Below are positions 27,201 through 36,700 of a stretch of 64,000 nucleotides of DNA, piece after piece. The stretch is from Prevotellaceae bacterium (GTDB lineage: Bacteria > Bacteroidota > Bacteroidia > Bacteroidales > Bacteroidaceae). The stretch covers positions 1 through 64,000 of the forward strand of contig JABZKU010000009.1 in assembly GCA_015257125.1 (NCBI GenBank), given 5' to 3'. The notes beneath the pieces were generated by a model. That model saw only the letters and a program-made list of their open reading frames with translations, did not search any database and was not told the DNA's origin. How positions within the stretch are numbered: the first letter of the stretch is position 1; every line of letters starts with the position of its first letter. The position numbers and the translations under genes are program-made.

Positions 27201-30200
27201 AACCAAGACCTTTGAGAACTTGGATCCCGGTATTCAATATTATGTGAACTACTTCTACGACGGAACGAGTGACCGACAGCAGATTGGTATCCCCGGCAAC
27301 GCAGGTACCATGTCAGTACCTGTGTATACGTCGAGCTTCAGCCCGAAGGGCACGGCCATCCTCACAGTGAATCCCTACGCGGGGACTCCCGGTTCGACAA
27401 TGGAGGTCGTGGTGACAGACAATCAGCAGAACGAAATCTTCAATAAGACGGTGTCGGCCACCGAAGCAACGAAGATCGAGGTGAAAAAGCCTGCCACCGG
27501 TTTTACGGTCAAGACCAAAGTGCTCAACGGCTGCTTTAAGGACAAGACGTTCACGTCGTACCTTTATCCTACGACGACTCCCGTCTTTAGTTTCGACACG
27601 CGCACCAACAGGATGCAGTGTAAGAACGACGGTGAGATCACGATGATTTTGCCCGAGGCTTTCCACGATGTGGATCAAGTGCACTACACGCTGAAGAAAA
27701 TAACGGGCACGCAATACACCGACGTGGCTGAAACGACGAAGCCAGCTGAACCGAAGACCTTCATCGGTCTGGAAGCCGGCACCTATGAGATCTCCGCTCG
27801 CGCAACAGTCTTCAAAGATGAGACCGGACAACCGAAGGTGATGGACTTCAAACGCAACGTGCAGCTCACGACGCCTTATAGGGACGGTCTTTACGCTACG
27901 GTACGTCCGGACTACATGGTATCGACGCGAAGCGAATGCGCCCAAGGACGCATCGGTTTGAACATTGAAAAGGGATCGGGTAGATATCGCGTCTTCTTGA
28001 AGAAAACACCCGACGGTGTATTGCCCGAACCGAAGGAACTCTTCACCGATGGTATCTACTCCTCGATGCGCAACAAGTTGTGGGGTGAAAACTTCAAGCC
28101 CGGTCACTATGCACTGACGGTGACGGATGGCTGTATGGAACGTGACATTCCCGATGCCGAGATTCTCGAAATGCCGAACTTGGCCAGCGCTAGCTTCAAC
28201 CGTTGGTATATGAACGGCGACAAGCGCATGAAGAAAGAACTCGGAGAAAAGGTTGACTCGTTCTTGTATCAAGTAAAATTCGACCCCTCTGCTTTCCCCG
28301 CCAGCTACCAACAGACGGCATACCGCTCTTATGAAGTGCAAGTCGTGGGTAAGGGGCAGGCTCCCGACGACACCCAGTGGAAGAGCAACTGGAATACGCC
28401 CAACGATGGCCAAGCCATTCTGGACAACTACTCAAAGCGCTTCAATAACTGTGATGGCGTGGACATCTTGCTTCGCATGAAGAACTGTCCCGAGACCCTG
28501 ATCCGCGTTCCGACTACGATCGATGTAATCAACATGTTCTACGGTAGTTGGCAATTGCTGAAGTGTAATACGGTGCAGTGGATTTTCACCGATGGTGAGA
28601 TTGGCCATAAGTATCATCTGAAAGTCAAGAACACGACGGACAATGTGGTGGTTTACGAAAAAGACATCACCTACACCTCACGCGAACAATACCTCACGCG
28701 CGATCCGGAGTTGGAATTCCCCTCTGACAAGAGTTATCACTTAGAGATGACACCGTCAGACTATTGTGGTAATCCGGTCTATCACTCTCCCTACAACTTT
28801 AACCGCGTGGAACGTATTTACAGATACTCTTTGGACGATGGCCTCATCATGTCGGACTGCGATGGTCGCCGCTTGGCGATCTATGGCTGGACGGATTGTA
28901 AACTGCCGATGAAGTACTTCGTTTATGAAGTGACTGCTACCGGAGAGAATCTTGTTGCGCAAAGTGGTAACTATGTTCCGGAAAGATGGTACAGCACCTA
29001 TAAGTTCCTGAAAGATCACCGCTACATCATTCGCGTAGTAGAATACGGACAACCCGAAACGACTAAGATTGATCTTGTAGACTTCACGCTCAACTATCGT
29101 TTGCCCAGCGGCTACAAAAAGTCTGTTGACTATTTATGGTCTACGCAAACGATGTGTGGCTCGGCTTATGACGCTACGAAAAAAGCCTACAACCTGAATG
29201 CGCTTCATTGGTTCTTCGGTACGGCGGACTGGACAGGGGTTCCTCCCGTGGAGCAAAAGACCTACGTGACCATCCCGAACATGAAGATCGTTGCCACACA
29301 AAAAGAGGCACCGCATCGCAAGTTTGTATCCACGAAAGTGAGTCGTTACAATACGACGTATATGAGACACGAAGCATGGAAGGAAGAACTTGCTGACGGA
29401 TCACTCATCGACGCGGCTTATGCTCCGGAAGGTAAATACACCGTGGTGGCTCAAACGGATGGCTGCGGCGAGATCAACTTGGGAGACGAGTACTTGGGAC
29501 GCCCGACGATCGATCTCTCGGCTTCGACCGTAACTTCGGCTTGTGATGGTAAGTTTACGGTTACGCCGAAGGGCACAATCACTTACCATGGTAGCACCGA
29601 AGAAGCGGAAATTACTTCGTTCTACGTTCAAGGTGATAACGCCAATACGACTCGCAACTGGGGTCAATCCTTCGATACTTACCAACGCCTATTCACGCTG
29701 GTGGTTAACATGAAGCGCAAGAGCGACGGTAAGACTTGTACGACGACTTGGCCTTTCTCGATGAGCAACTACGTGCTCGACTTTGACCAGTCTCAGAGCT
29801 TGAGTATGTTCTGCACCGACTCGGGTAAGGGTATCATCCACATGGCTCTGAAGGGTGGTAATGCACCTTATACTTACAAGTTGATGTCTCTCGACGGTAC
29901 GGAAATTGCCCGCAAGACTGTGCCCGGTGCCGTGGACTTCGAACATGGTAAGTTGGGTGAACGCTATCGTATCACGGCTACCGATGCCTGCGGATTGACT
30001 TGGATTCACCAAGATGTGTTGCTGCAAGACCCTGCTGCAATTTCATCTTCGATGACTATCGAGACATCCTTCTGTGCCGGTGATCGGGCTAAACTTGCTG
30101 CCCGTGAATTTCCTGGTGCAACATACTTATGGCACTTGCCCGATGGTTCGACAAAAGCCGGCCGCGTAATTGAGTTCGAAGCCAAAACAGCGAATGCCGG

Positions 30201-30903
30201 TGAGTTTATCGTTGATATCCATCTGACAACTTGTACGGTAACGCTGTATGGTAAGCACACGGTTGGTATTGCAAGTATTAAAGAAGCCAGTGGTTTGATC
30301 CTCACACAACAAGCTTGCGCGGGTGAACCGGTTGCTTTCAATCTTGATCCTGCAAGCGCAACCATCGACGGTGAGAAAGCCGATGCGGATGAAATTGAAT
30401 ATCAGTGGGAACGTACTGCTACACCGGACGATGAGTCTACTTGGACTCCGATTCGCAATGCAACGGAACAGAACCTGACATACAATGCCGCTGCCCCGGG
30501 TGTTTACTATGTTCGCCGTACGGCAAAAATCGGCGACTGTAAGGCGATCAGTGACCAATCAAAGTTGACGGTTATTGCGGGTATTAATGTCGCTATGACT
30601 CCGGATGAGCAGTCAAGAACGATCAATGATAAGAATCCCTTCACGCTCACGGCCGGTATTGTAACGGGTAATCCGAATCGCACTTACCAATGGCAACGCA
30701 GTGCCGACAAGAAGCATTGGGTGAACATCGGTACAGATGAAACCTTCACCGAAACGAAGCGTTTTGGTAACACGGTTTACTACCGTCGAATTGTTTCTGC
30801 CGGTGCATGTAGCATCGAAGGTCAACCGATCACGGTTCGTTTCAAGAAGCGTTGGCCGGCTTACATCAACCCGCAGGTTCGTCAGCGTACGCTCGATGAT
30901 TAA
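24268..30903 (+). CDS. Giant secreted beta-rich surface protein A
   Basis: A 2211-residue protein with a signal peptide (hydrophobic stretch FFGLCCTLLLLCASALPSAGQ) and a long series of beta-sandwich-like segments, each with Gly-Tyr-Thr turns such as LPAGQYTVRATEKTG and GLFPGDYTLTVGYE. The last 300 residues look like Ig-like/PKD-like modules (YQWERT, YQWQRSADKKHWVNIG). No catalytic motif is visible, and no clear type IX sorting domain is present at the end. It shares its whole layout with the convergent giant gene at 32549-39157; the last 384 residues are almost identical, the rest is diverged. The start at 24268 aligns with that paralog's start; the frame is open back to 24208. Likely an adhesin or surface-layer protein (inference). 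Confidence 0.8.
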   Translation: MQSTSTSKQWFFGLCCTLLLLCASALPSAGQNCPNFGWNDFTKSIVQPNLDCNKPGEVTIRYSNNVVGVDEVHYQFGSGTSGPWFHEVDAAAPGSTVKAEIPTSMSGKSLFVRVTTKCGTDTRSNVWNMGNIIAQKTETITLQGSSTPAGSGTGSSGGITVWLNGPSGITEATFKLYKWHGTAVLASQRSTRPYEGVTFFNLEKGDYEVKVEAKPACTPTTTASNWDTDHFNLSKVIYVGSFNLQVTSIPARGTCTGGVKVEPSKVTGVQQMEYVLTTQADRNTPIQAFTANYPNFAHTFTGLPAGQYTVRATEKTGNSQVSSNFNVGNQNASPAVTVNHHTLRGVAEGEVNIRLDNTTEACPAKLTLTRDNTTSGLPFTTMVKNNITEENTLFEGLTEGNYTITAEYGGQSFSAKFGIAHSTMGYLYNRGVTQANSICDPSGSANWLLSGGFYYNPLEVKIVDRNTQNLVRKFTLPAGQTYFETKGLFPGDYTLTVGYEAANQFTTSNFSIAPKDNVQGYLSFALDEPTEFCGDQPMAKIAVNFIGAGGIENYPGTQKFMNGATFEIYDAEGNFLYSGNMPQLTGNAKSTIESPFAPNRGQIKVKPTCGYPILTYTLSSINGMKGAYLFSPDFTYRGCGSRGTNVDLRVLDTKNNVVPLITYTVKKKTGELIGTYEMKEGVNTAIFANMEPGDYDVEWYPQCKPDQKHQETFRVEDKVNETRREIRGAVCEDQGYIRIDFTSFRNINGWRYELIRKNDNKLMRVYGSVNSTVVSFERVPAGDYIVKAIPIVECGDITPGEFEVTVPAITAGSEISDPIYLWTRDADALPFQYVGKVRYYTRLPYSYVKWRVLDVSTNAEIKKGEVHPVANNTGTFPIVVEGLPHTYKIEFETPCGTYTRIDSLNLANRKQLPGFELTTIAGNTECNTTPSLTVKSRLKAAGLPDKASRIQLYKYVDKGDGYKWHFDQEVADANAIIETKTFENLDPGIQYYVNYFYDGTSDRQQIGIPGNAGTMSVPVYTSSFSPKGTAILTVNPYAGTPGSTMEVVVTDNQQNEIFNKTVSATEATKIEVKKPATGFTVKTKVLNGCFKDKTFTSYLYPTTTPVFSFDTRTNRMQCKNDGEITMILPEAFHDVDQVHYTLKKITGTQYTDVAETTKPAEPKTFIGLEAGTYEISARATVFKDETGQPKVMDFKRNVQLTTPYRDGLYATVRPDYMVSTRSECAQGRIGLNIEKGSGRYRVFLKKTPDGVLPEPKELFTDGIYSSMRNKLWGENFKPGHYALTVTDGCMERDIPDAEILEMPNLASASFNRWYMNGDKRMKKELGEKVDSFLYQVKFDPSAFPASYQQTAYRSYEVQVVGKGQAPDDTQWKSNWNTPNDGQAILDNYSKRFNNCDGVDILLRMKNCPETLIRVPTTIDVINMFYGSWQLLKCNTVQWIFTDGEIGHKYHLKVKNTTDNVVVYEKDITYTSREQYLTRDPELEFPSDKSYHLEMTPSDYCGNPVYHSPYNFNRVERIYRYSLDDGLIMSDCDGRRLAIYGWTDCKLPMKYFVYEVTATGENLVAQSGNYVPERWYSTYKFLKDHRYIIRVVEYGQPETTKIDLVDFTLNYRLPSGYKKSVDYLWSTQTMCGSAYDATKKAYNLNALHWFFGTADWTGVPPVEQKTYVTIPNMKIVATQKEAPHRKFVSTKVSRYNTTYMRHEAWKEELADGSLIDAAYAPEGKYTVVAQTDGCGEINLGDEYLGRPTIDLSASTVTSACDGKFTVTPKGTITYHGSTEEAEITSFYVQGDNANTTRNWGQSFDTYQRLFTLVVNMKRKSDGKTCTTTWPFSMSNYVLDFDQSQSLSMFCTDSGKGIIHMALKGGNAPYTYKLMSLDGTEIARKTVPGAVDFEHGKLGERYRITATDACGLTWIHQDVLLQDPAAISSSMTIETSFCAGDRAKLAAREFPGATYLWHLPDGSTKAGRVIEFEAKTANAGEFIVDIHLTTCTVTLYGKHTVGIASIKEASGLILTQQACAGEPVAFNLDPASATIDGEKADADEIEYQWERTATPDDESTWTPIRNATEQNLTYNAAAPGVYYVRRTAKIGDCKAISDQSKLTVIAGINVAMTPDEQSRTINDKNPFTLTAGIVTGNPNRTYQWQRSADKKHWVNIGTDETFTETKRFGNTVYYRRIVSAGACSIEGQPITVRFKKRWPAYINPQVRQRTLDD

Positions 30904-31043
30904 ACCTTGATTTTCTTCAGAGCAGAAATTACTAGTATTAGATTCTGCTTTGCTGAAAAGGACAAAATAATTGGCGTCCGTATCAAACGAAAGTTTTGAT
31001 ACGGACGCCTTTGTTTTGTCTATGGATATAGCAGTTCGAAAAA
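29749..31043 (+). repeat. Left arm of a 1.3-kb inverted repeat
   Basis: From TGG at 29749 in giant gene A through its stop, terminator and a short tail up to the IS left end at 31043 (1295 bases), the DNA is almost identical to the reverse complement of 32408-33703 (1296 bases). Only a handful of substitutions and one A/T run length difference are seen. The arms abut the IS ends directly. Confidence 0.9.
30973..31009 (+). terminator. Terminator after giant gene A
   Basis: A perfect 15-base-pair stem (GGCGTCCGTATCAAA with TTTGATACGGACGCC) followed by TTTGTTTTG. It lies in the inverted repeat, so an identical terminator faces the other giant gene. Confidence 0.85.
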
Positions 31044-32407
31044 GGGTGATACTGTCCCCAAACGTGTGTAAGCTCGATACTGTCCTATAAAAGTGTGTAA
31101 GCTCCAAAGTTCTTATATTTGTGGTGAAATCAAAAATCAAATCAAGAACAATGAAGCTTACAATGGAACAAAGATCGGAAATAATTTCCGAACCGGCCTC
31201 TAGTGAGGCAGGTTTTAATGAGTTGATGCGCGTACTTTTGGATAGTTTTTCCAAGCAGGAACGTGCCCTCTTCTTAGAGGAACATAAAGGTGAACAAGGC
31301 AACGGTTTCCGTCCTCGTCGTTGGCGTGGTCACGGTTGCAGCTTTCAACTTCGCATTCCTCGCACTCGCTCGGGTACTTTTCAACCGATCATACTCGGCA
31401 TCTTGGCTGCTCAGGAAAGCGAGCGTGCGCTGCTTTTTCATGAGTTGTATGCGCGTGGACTTTCCTGTGAAGACATCGCCGAGGTGGGTCGCCGCATCTA
31501 CGGTCATCATTACAGCAAACAGCAGATGAGCCGGCTCTCCGGGGCTTGTTATGAGGAGATCCAAGAGTGGCTTGCGTGCCGACTTACTTCTCATTATTTG
31601 GCCGTCTACATCGATGCCACGTTCTGCAGCACGCGTCGTGACGGGAGCGTCTCGAAGGAGGCCTACTACACGATGTTGGGACTGCTGCCCGACGGGAGTC
31701 GTGAGGTGCTCACGGTGGTTAATCACCCAAAGAAGGGGCAATTGCATGGGAAATGGAGCTCGAAGCGCTCAAGGAACGCGGCGTGGAACAAATCGATTTG
31801 ATTGTCTCCGATGCGTTGAGCGGTATCGAAAATGCGGTGTGTTCGGCTTTTCCCACGGCGCTGCACCAACTCTGCGTCGTGCATTTCAAACGGAAGGTGT
31901 TGAACACCGTTTCCACCAAAGACAAAGCCGAGGTCGGTGAGGAGCTCAAAGCGCTCTTTCCCGTGGAGCATACCGACATTATGCCTCTTGCGGCCTATGA
32001 GAATTTGCGTACCTTCGCTCGGCGTTGGGGCAAGAAATACCCGAGCCTTGCCCGATTGGACAGAGAACGCAATGCGGCCTATTTCACTTATCTAAGGTTT
32101 CCCGAAAGTGCACGCCGAATGATTTACTCGACCAACTGGGTGGAACGTCTCAATCGCTGCTACAAGCGCACTTTACTCATGCGTGGAGCGATGCCTTCTC
32201 CCGCTTCCGTGGTTTATCTTTTGGGCTCTGTTGCCAAGGAGAAAACGGAAGGGACGTATGCAAGACGGCTACCGTATTTTCGGGAATGGATAATCAAGTA
32301 AAACGACAAATAAAAATCAACATCACAAATTCCCCTCCGGCTTGGGGTACCCCAAGCCGGAGGGGAAGGACGAAGGAGTATCTTACACACTTTTTCGGAC
32401 ATTACCC
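31044..32407 (+). mobile_element. IS256-family insertion sequence
   Basis: About 1.36 kb. The left end reads GGGTGATACTGTCC with a following GTGTGTAAG, the right end (read inward) GGGTAATGTCC with GTGTGTAAG, giving imperfect terminal inverted repeats of the IS256 type. At the left end the ATACTGTCC...GTGTGTAAGCTC block occurs twice in tandem (31048-31075 and 31078-31107 approximately). No direct target duplication flanks it; both flanks are arms of the large inverted repeat. It carries one transposase gene split by a frameshift. Confidence 0.8.
31151..32301 (+). CDS. IS256-family transposase in two frames, possible -1 frameshift
   Basis: A mutator/IS256-type DDE transposase. The first frame (to about 31732) has the N-terminal part and the first catalytic Asp in VYIDATFCSTRRDG; the second frame continues with IDLIVSDALSGIENAV (second Asp) and STNWVERLNRCYKRT (catalytic Glu). 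Joined, the protein would be about 383 residues, near the normal family length. The frames meet at C CCA AAG (31726-31732), a canonical X_XXY_YYZ slippery heptamer in the correct phase for a -1 shift, which would give NHPK then EGAIAWEMELEAL. IS256 elements are normally single-frame, so this may be either a disabling mutation or a functional frameshift. The start at 31151 is an ATG after an in-frame GTG at 31121. Confidence 0.75.
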
Positions 32408-33703
32408 TTTTTTCGAACTGCTATATCCATAGACAAAACAAAGGCGTCCGTATCAAAACTTTCGTTTGATACGGACGCCAATTATTTTGTCCTTTTCAGC
32501 AAAGCAGAATCTAATACTAGTAATTTCTGCTCTGAAGAAAATCAAGGTTTAATCATCGAGCGTACGCTGACGAACCTGCGGGTTGATGTAAGCCGGCCAA
32601 CGCTTCTTGAAACGAACCGTGATCGGTTGACCTTCGATGCTACATGCACCGGCAGAAACAATTCGACGGTAGTAAACCGTGTTACCAAAACGCTTCGTTT
32701 CGGTGAAGGTTTCATCTGTACCGATGTTCACCCAATGCTTCTTGTCGGCACTGCGTTGCCATTGGTAAGTGCGATTCGGATTACCCGTTACAATACCGGC
32801 CGTGAGCGTGAAGGGATTCTTATCATTGATCGTTCTTGACTGCTCATCCGGAGTCATAGCGACATTAATACCCGCAATAACCGTCAACTTTGATTGGTCA
32901 CTGATCGCCTTACAGTCGCCGATTTTTGCCGTACGGCGAACATAGTAAACACCCGGGGCAGCGGCATTGTATGTCAGGTTCTGTTCCGTTGCATTGCGAA
33001 TCGGAGTCCAAGTAGACTCATCGTCCGGTGTAGCAGTACGTTCCCACTGATATTCAATTTCATCCGCATCGGCTTTCTCACCGTCGATGGTTGCGCTTGC
33101 AGGATCAAGATTGAAAGCAACCGGTTCACCCGCGCAAGCTTGTTGTGTGAGGATCAAACCACTGGCTTCCTTAATACTTGCAATACCAACAGTATGTTTA
33201 CCATACAGCGTTACCGTACAAGTTGTCAGATGAATATCAACGATAAACTCACCGGCATTCTCTGTTTTGGCTTCGAACTCGATTTCGCGGCCGGCTTTTG
33301 TAGAACCATCGGGCAAGTGCCATAAGTAAGTTGCACCAGGGAATTCGCGCGCTGCAAGTTTAGCCCGATCACCGGCACAGAAGGAGGTCTCGACAGTCAT
33401 CGAAGATGAAATTGCATCAGGGTCTTGCAGCAACACATCTTGGTGAATCCAAGTCAATCCGCAGGCATCGGTAGCCGTGATACGATAGCGTTCACCCAAC
33501 TTACCATGTTCGAAGTCCACGGCACCGGGCACAGTCTTGCGGGCAATTTCCGTACCGTCGAGAGACATCAACTTGTAAGTATAAGGTGCATTACCACCCT
33601 TCAGAGCCATGTGGATGATACCCTTACCCGAGTCGGTGCAGAACATACTCAAGCTCTGAGACTGGTCAAAGTCGAGCACGTAGTTGCTCATCGAGAAAGG
33701 CCA
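32408..33703 (-). repeat. Right arm of the 1.3-kb inverted repeat
   Basis: Reverse complement of 29749-31043 with very few differences. It covers the tail shared by giant gene B, the terminator and the sequence to the IS right end. Upstream of 33703 the two giant genes diverge abruptly. Confidence 0.9.
32443..32479 (-). terminator. Terminator after giant gene B
   Basis: Mirror copy of the terminator at 30973-31009: a 15-base-pair stem followed, on the minus strand, by TTTGTTTTG. Confidence 0.85.
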
Positions 33704-36700
33704 GGTCATCGTACATGTCTTACCGTCGCTCTTGCGCTTGATGTTCAAAACCAAGGTAAACTCACGCTGATAAGTACCGAAAGACTGTCCCCAGTTGCGA
33801 GTTGTGTTATAGCTGTCACCCTGAACATAGAAAGATGTAATTTCCACGTCTTCCGTACTTCCAAGATAAGTCAGCGTACCCTTAGGTGTTACCGTAAACT
33901 TACCGTCACAAGCGGCATCTACCGTCGTGGCGCTGAGGTCGAGAATCGGGCGACCGATGTAGTCGTCTTCCATCGGAATGTCACCACAATCGGTGTGCGC
34001 CACCACAGTGTATTCGCCTTCCGGAGCGTAGGCATCGATCAATGTACCATCAGGCAACTCTTCCTTCCACGAATAGCGGTACATAGTAGTTGAGTAGCGC
34101 GTTACGCTTGTTGCAACGAACTTACGTGTAGGATTAGCTTTCGGACGAGCTACGATCGTCATCTTCGGAATCGTCAAATAGGTCTTCTGCTCCACTGCAG
34201 GAACTCCATCCCAACTTGGATAGAAGTAGCTCGAGAAATTATTCATGTAGTAACCATTCTTGGAAGCGGTGTAGCCATTACCACAGAAGGTTTGGCCTTT
34301 GAACGTATAATCTCTCGACACCGTGTACTTTGAAGGTAAACGATAGTTGAGCGTGAAGTCAACGAGTAGATCCTTTGTGGTTTCGGGTTGACCGTATTCC
34401 ACCACGCGAATGACATACTTCTTGTCCTTCTTGAACTTGTAAGGGCTGTACCATACTTCAGGAACATAGTTACCACTCTCGCTTACGAGTGTTTCCTGCG
34501 TACCATTTACCTCATAAGCGTAGTACTTGAGAGGCAGCCTACAGTCTGTCCAACCCCGGATGGCCAAAAGACGACCATCGCAATCCGACATAATACTTTG
34601 ACCATAGTCAAGTGAGTACTGATAGTTACGATTGATCGCATTGAAATATCTCGTTGTTCCATAAATCGGGTCACCACAATAATCTGTCGGCGTCATGTCG
34701 ATGCGATAACTCTTATTTGCGGGAAACTCGAGATCAGGATCACGAGTGAGGTATTGTTCACGAGAAGTATAGTTTACTTCTTTGTCCACTAGTACAACAT
34801 TATCCGTTGTACGAGTAACCTTTATCTTGTACTTGTGACCAATTTCACCATCGGTGAATACCCACTGTACCGTATTACACTTTAGTTGTTGCCAAAAACC
34901 ACTAAAAGCATAACGAATATCTCGATTATCGGTAATACGCGTCAGCGTGGCCGGACAGTTCTTCAAACGAAGAAGGACGTCTACCCCATTACAATTATCG
35001 AAACGTTTCGAATAATCGCTAATATAGGATTTACCATCGTTACTGTCGCCCCAGCTGCTCTTCCACTGACTATCATCAGGGGCAGCCCCTTTCGCTACTA
35101 CTTGAATTTCGTAGGCGCGATAGGCTGTCTGGCGGAAACCTTCAGGGAAGTCCGAGGGGTCGAATCTTAAGTAGTAATTGACAGAATCTCGAGTTTCGTC
35201 TTTTTTGTTTCTCAGACGAGAATCCAAGCGCAGCTCCCACCAGGCCCAAGTAATCTTGGGTGTGTTGGGCATTTCGAGAATCTCTGCATCTGGGATATCA
35301 CGTTCCATACAGCCATCCGATACGGTCAGCGCGTAATGGCCGGGCTTCAATCCGCTACCCCAAAGCTTATTATAATAATTTGTTCCGATCGGGTCAGTGA
35401 AAATTTCACGAGGCTTAGTCAAAACACCTTCGTCAGGGGTCTTCGTCAAGAAGACGCGATACTTACCGGAGCCCTTTTCGATGTTCAAACCGATGCGACC
35501 GTTGGGACATTCGTCTCTGGTCGGCACCATATAATCCGGGCGCACCGTGGCATAGAGACCATCTCGATAAGGTGTGCTCAACGTTATGGTCTGTTCAAAG
35601 TCTTGCACCTGAGGTTGGCCATTTTCGTCTTTGAAGACAGTGGCACGACCGGTCACCTTGTACGTACCGGCTTCCAGACCGATGAAGGTCTTCGGTTCAC
35701 CGGGCTTCGTGGTTTCGGCCACGTCGGTATATTGCGAACCGGTGGTCTTCGTCAGCGTATAGTGGATTTGATCCACGTCGTGGAAGGACTCCGGCACCAC
35801 CATGGTGATTTCACCGTCGTTCTTACACTTCATGTTGTTTTTACGAAGCGAGAAGCTAAACTTCGTACCTTGGCGCGGTGTATTCCACGTGCTGGCAGAT
35901 TTACCGGCCATACAGCCGTCTACCATCGTTGCTTCGGCAGTAAAAGAACCATACGGTTTACGCACATCGAAGTTATAAGGTGCATCGGCGGGAACTTCGC
36001 CATTGAAGAGTTCGGTGCCGTCCGTGCTCTTGATAACCAAACGCATCTTTGTACCCGGTTCGGCCGGATTGATGCGAGCCGTAAGCGTAGAAACACCCTT
36101 CAAGCTGAAGTCCGTAGAATTCAATTGAAGGCTCAAATTTGATGTTTCTCCAATATTGATGCCTTGGAAATAATCACTCGTTCCGTTGTAGTAATAACGA
36201 ATGGCATAGGAACCGGACTCCAATTCGGTGAAAGTGTGGCTTTCGATGATAGAAGTCGGATTGGTTTCTTCCTTCAAAGGACGATAGGCAGCGTTTCCGT
36301 CGACCACCGTGTATTTGTACAGGACGATCTTCGTAGCCTTTTCGGGCAGCCCGGCTGACTTCAACTTAGAGAGCACCGTAATATACCCCTTCTTATTGCA
36401 AGTTGTGTTCACGCTACCCAGGAAGTAGCTAAAACCGGGCATGTTCTTGCGGTTATCCAAATAGAGAGAATCCAAACGGGTATATTTACCGCAAGGAGTT
36501 TCAAACTCAATGTTGTAAGTGTGCGGCAATTTATCTACAACAAAGCCGAAACCACCTGTCTGTGTTTTTGAGGGACGTGCTTCCCCCTTGTTGAGTTCAG
36601 CTCCGGTCACCACATCCAGCACACGCCATTTTATATTATCCAGCGGATAGACAGAATAGTAACGTGCCTTACCATCATTCTGATAGGGTGTGGGGTTCTG

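Noticed and set aside
24268..30903. Type IX sorting domain at the end of the giant proteins
   Set aside because: The last residues (RWPAYINPQVRQRTLDD) do not show the beta-strand pattern with a terminal Lys/Arg seen in sorting domains such as the one on the galactosidase.
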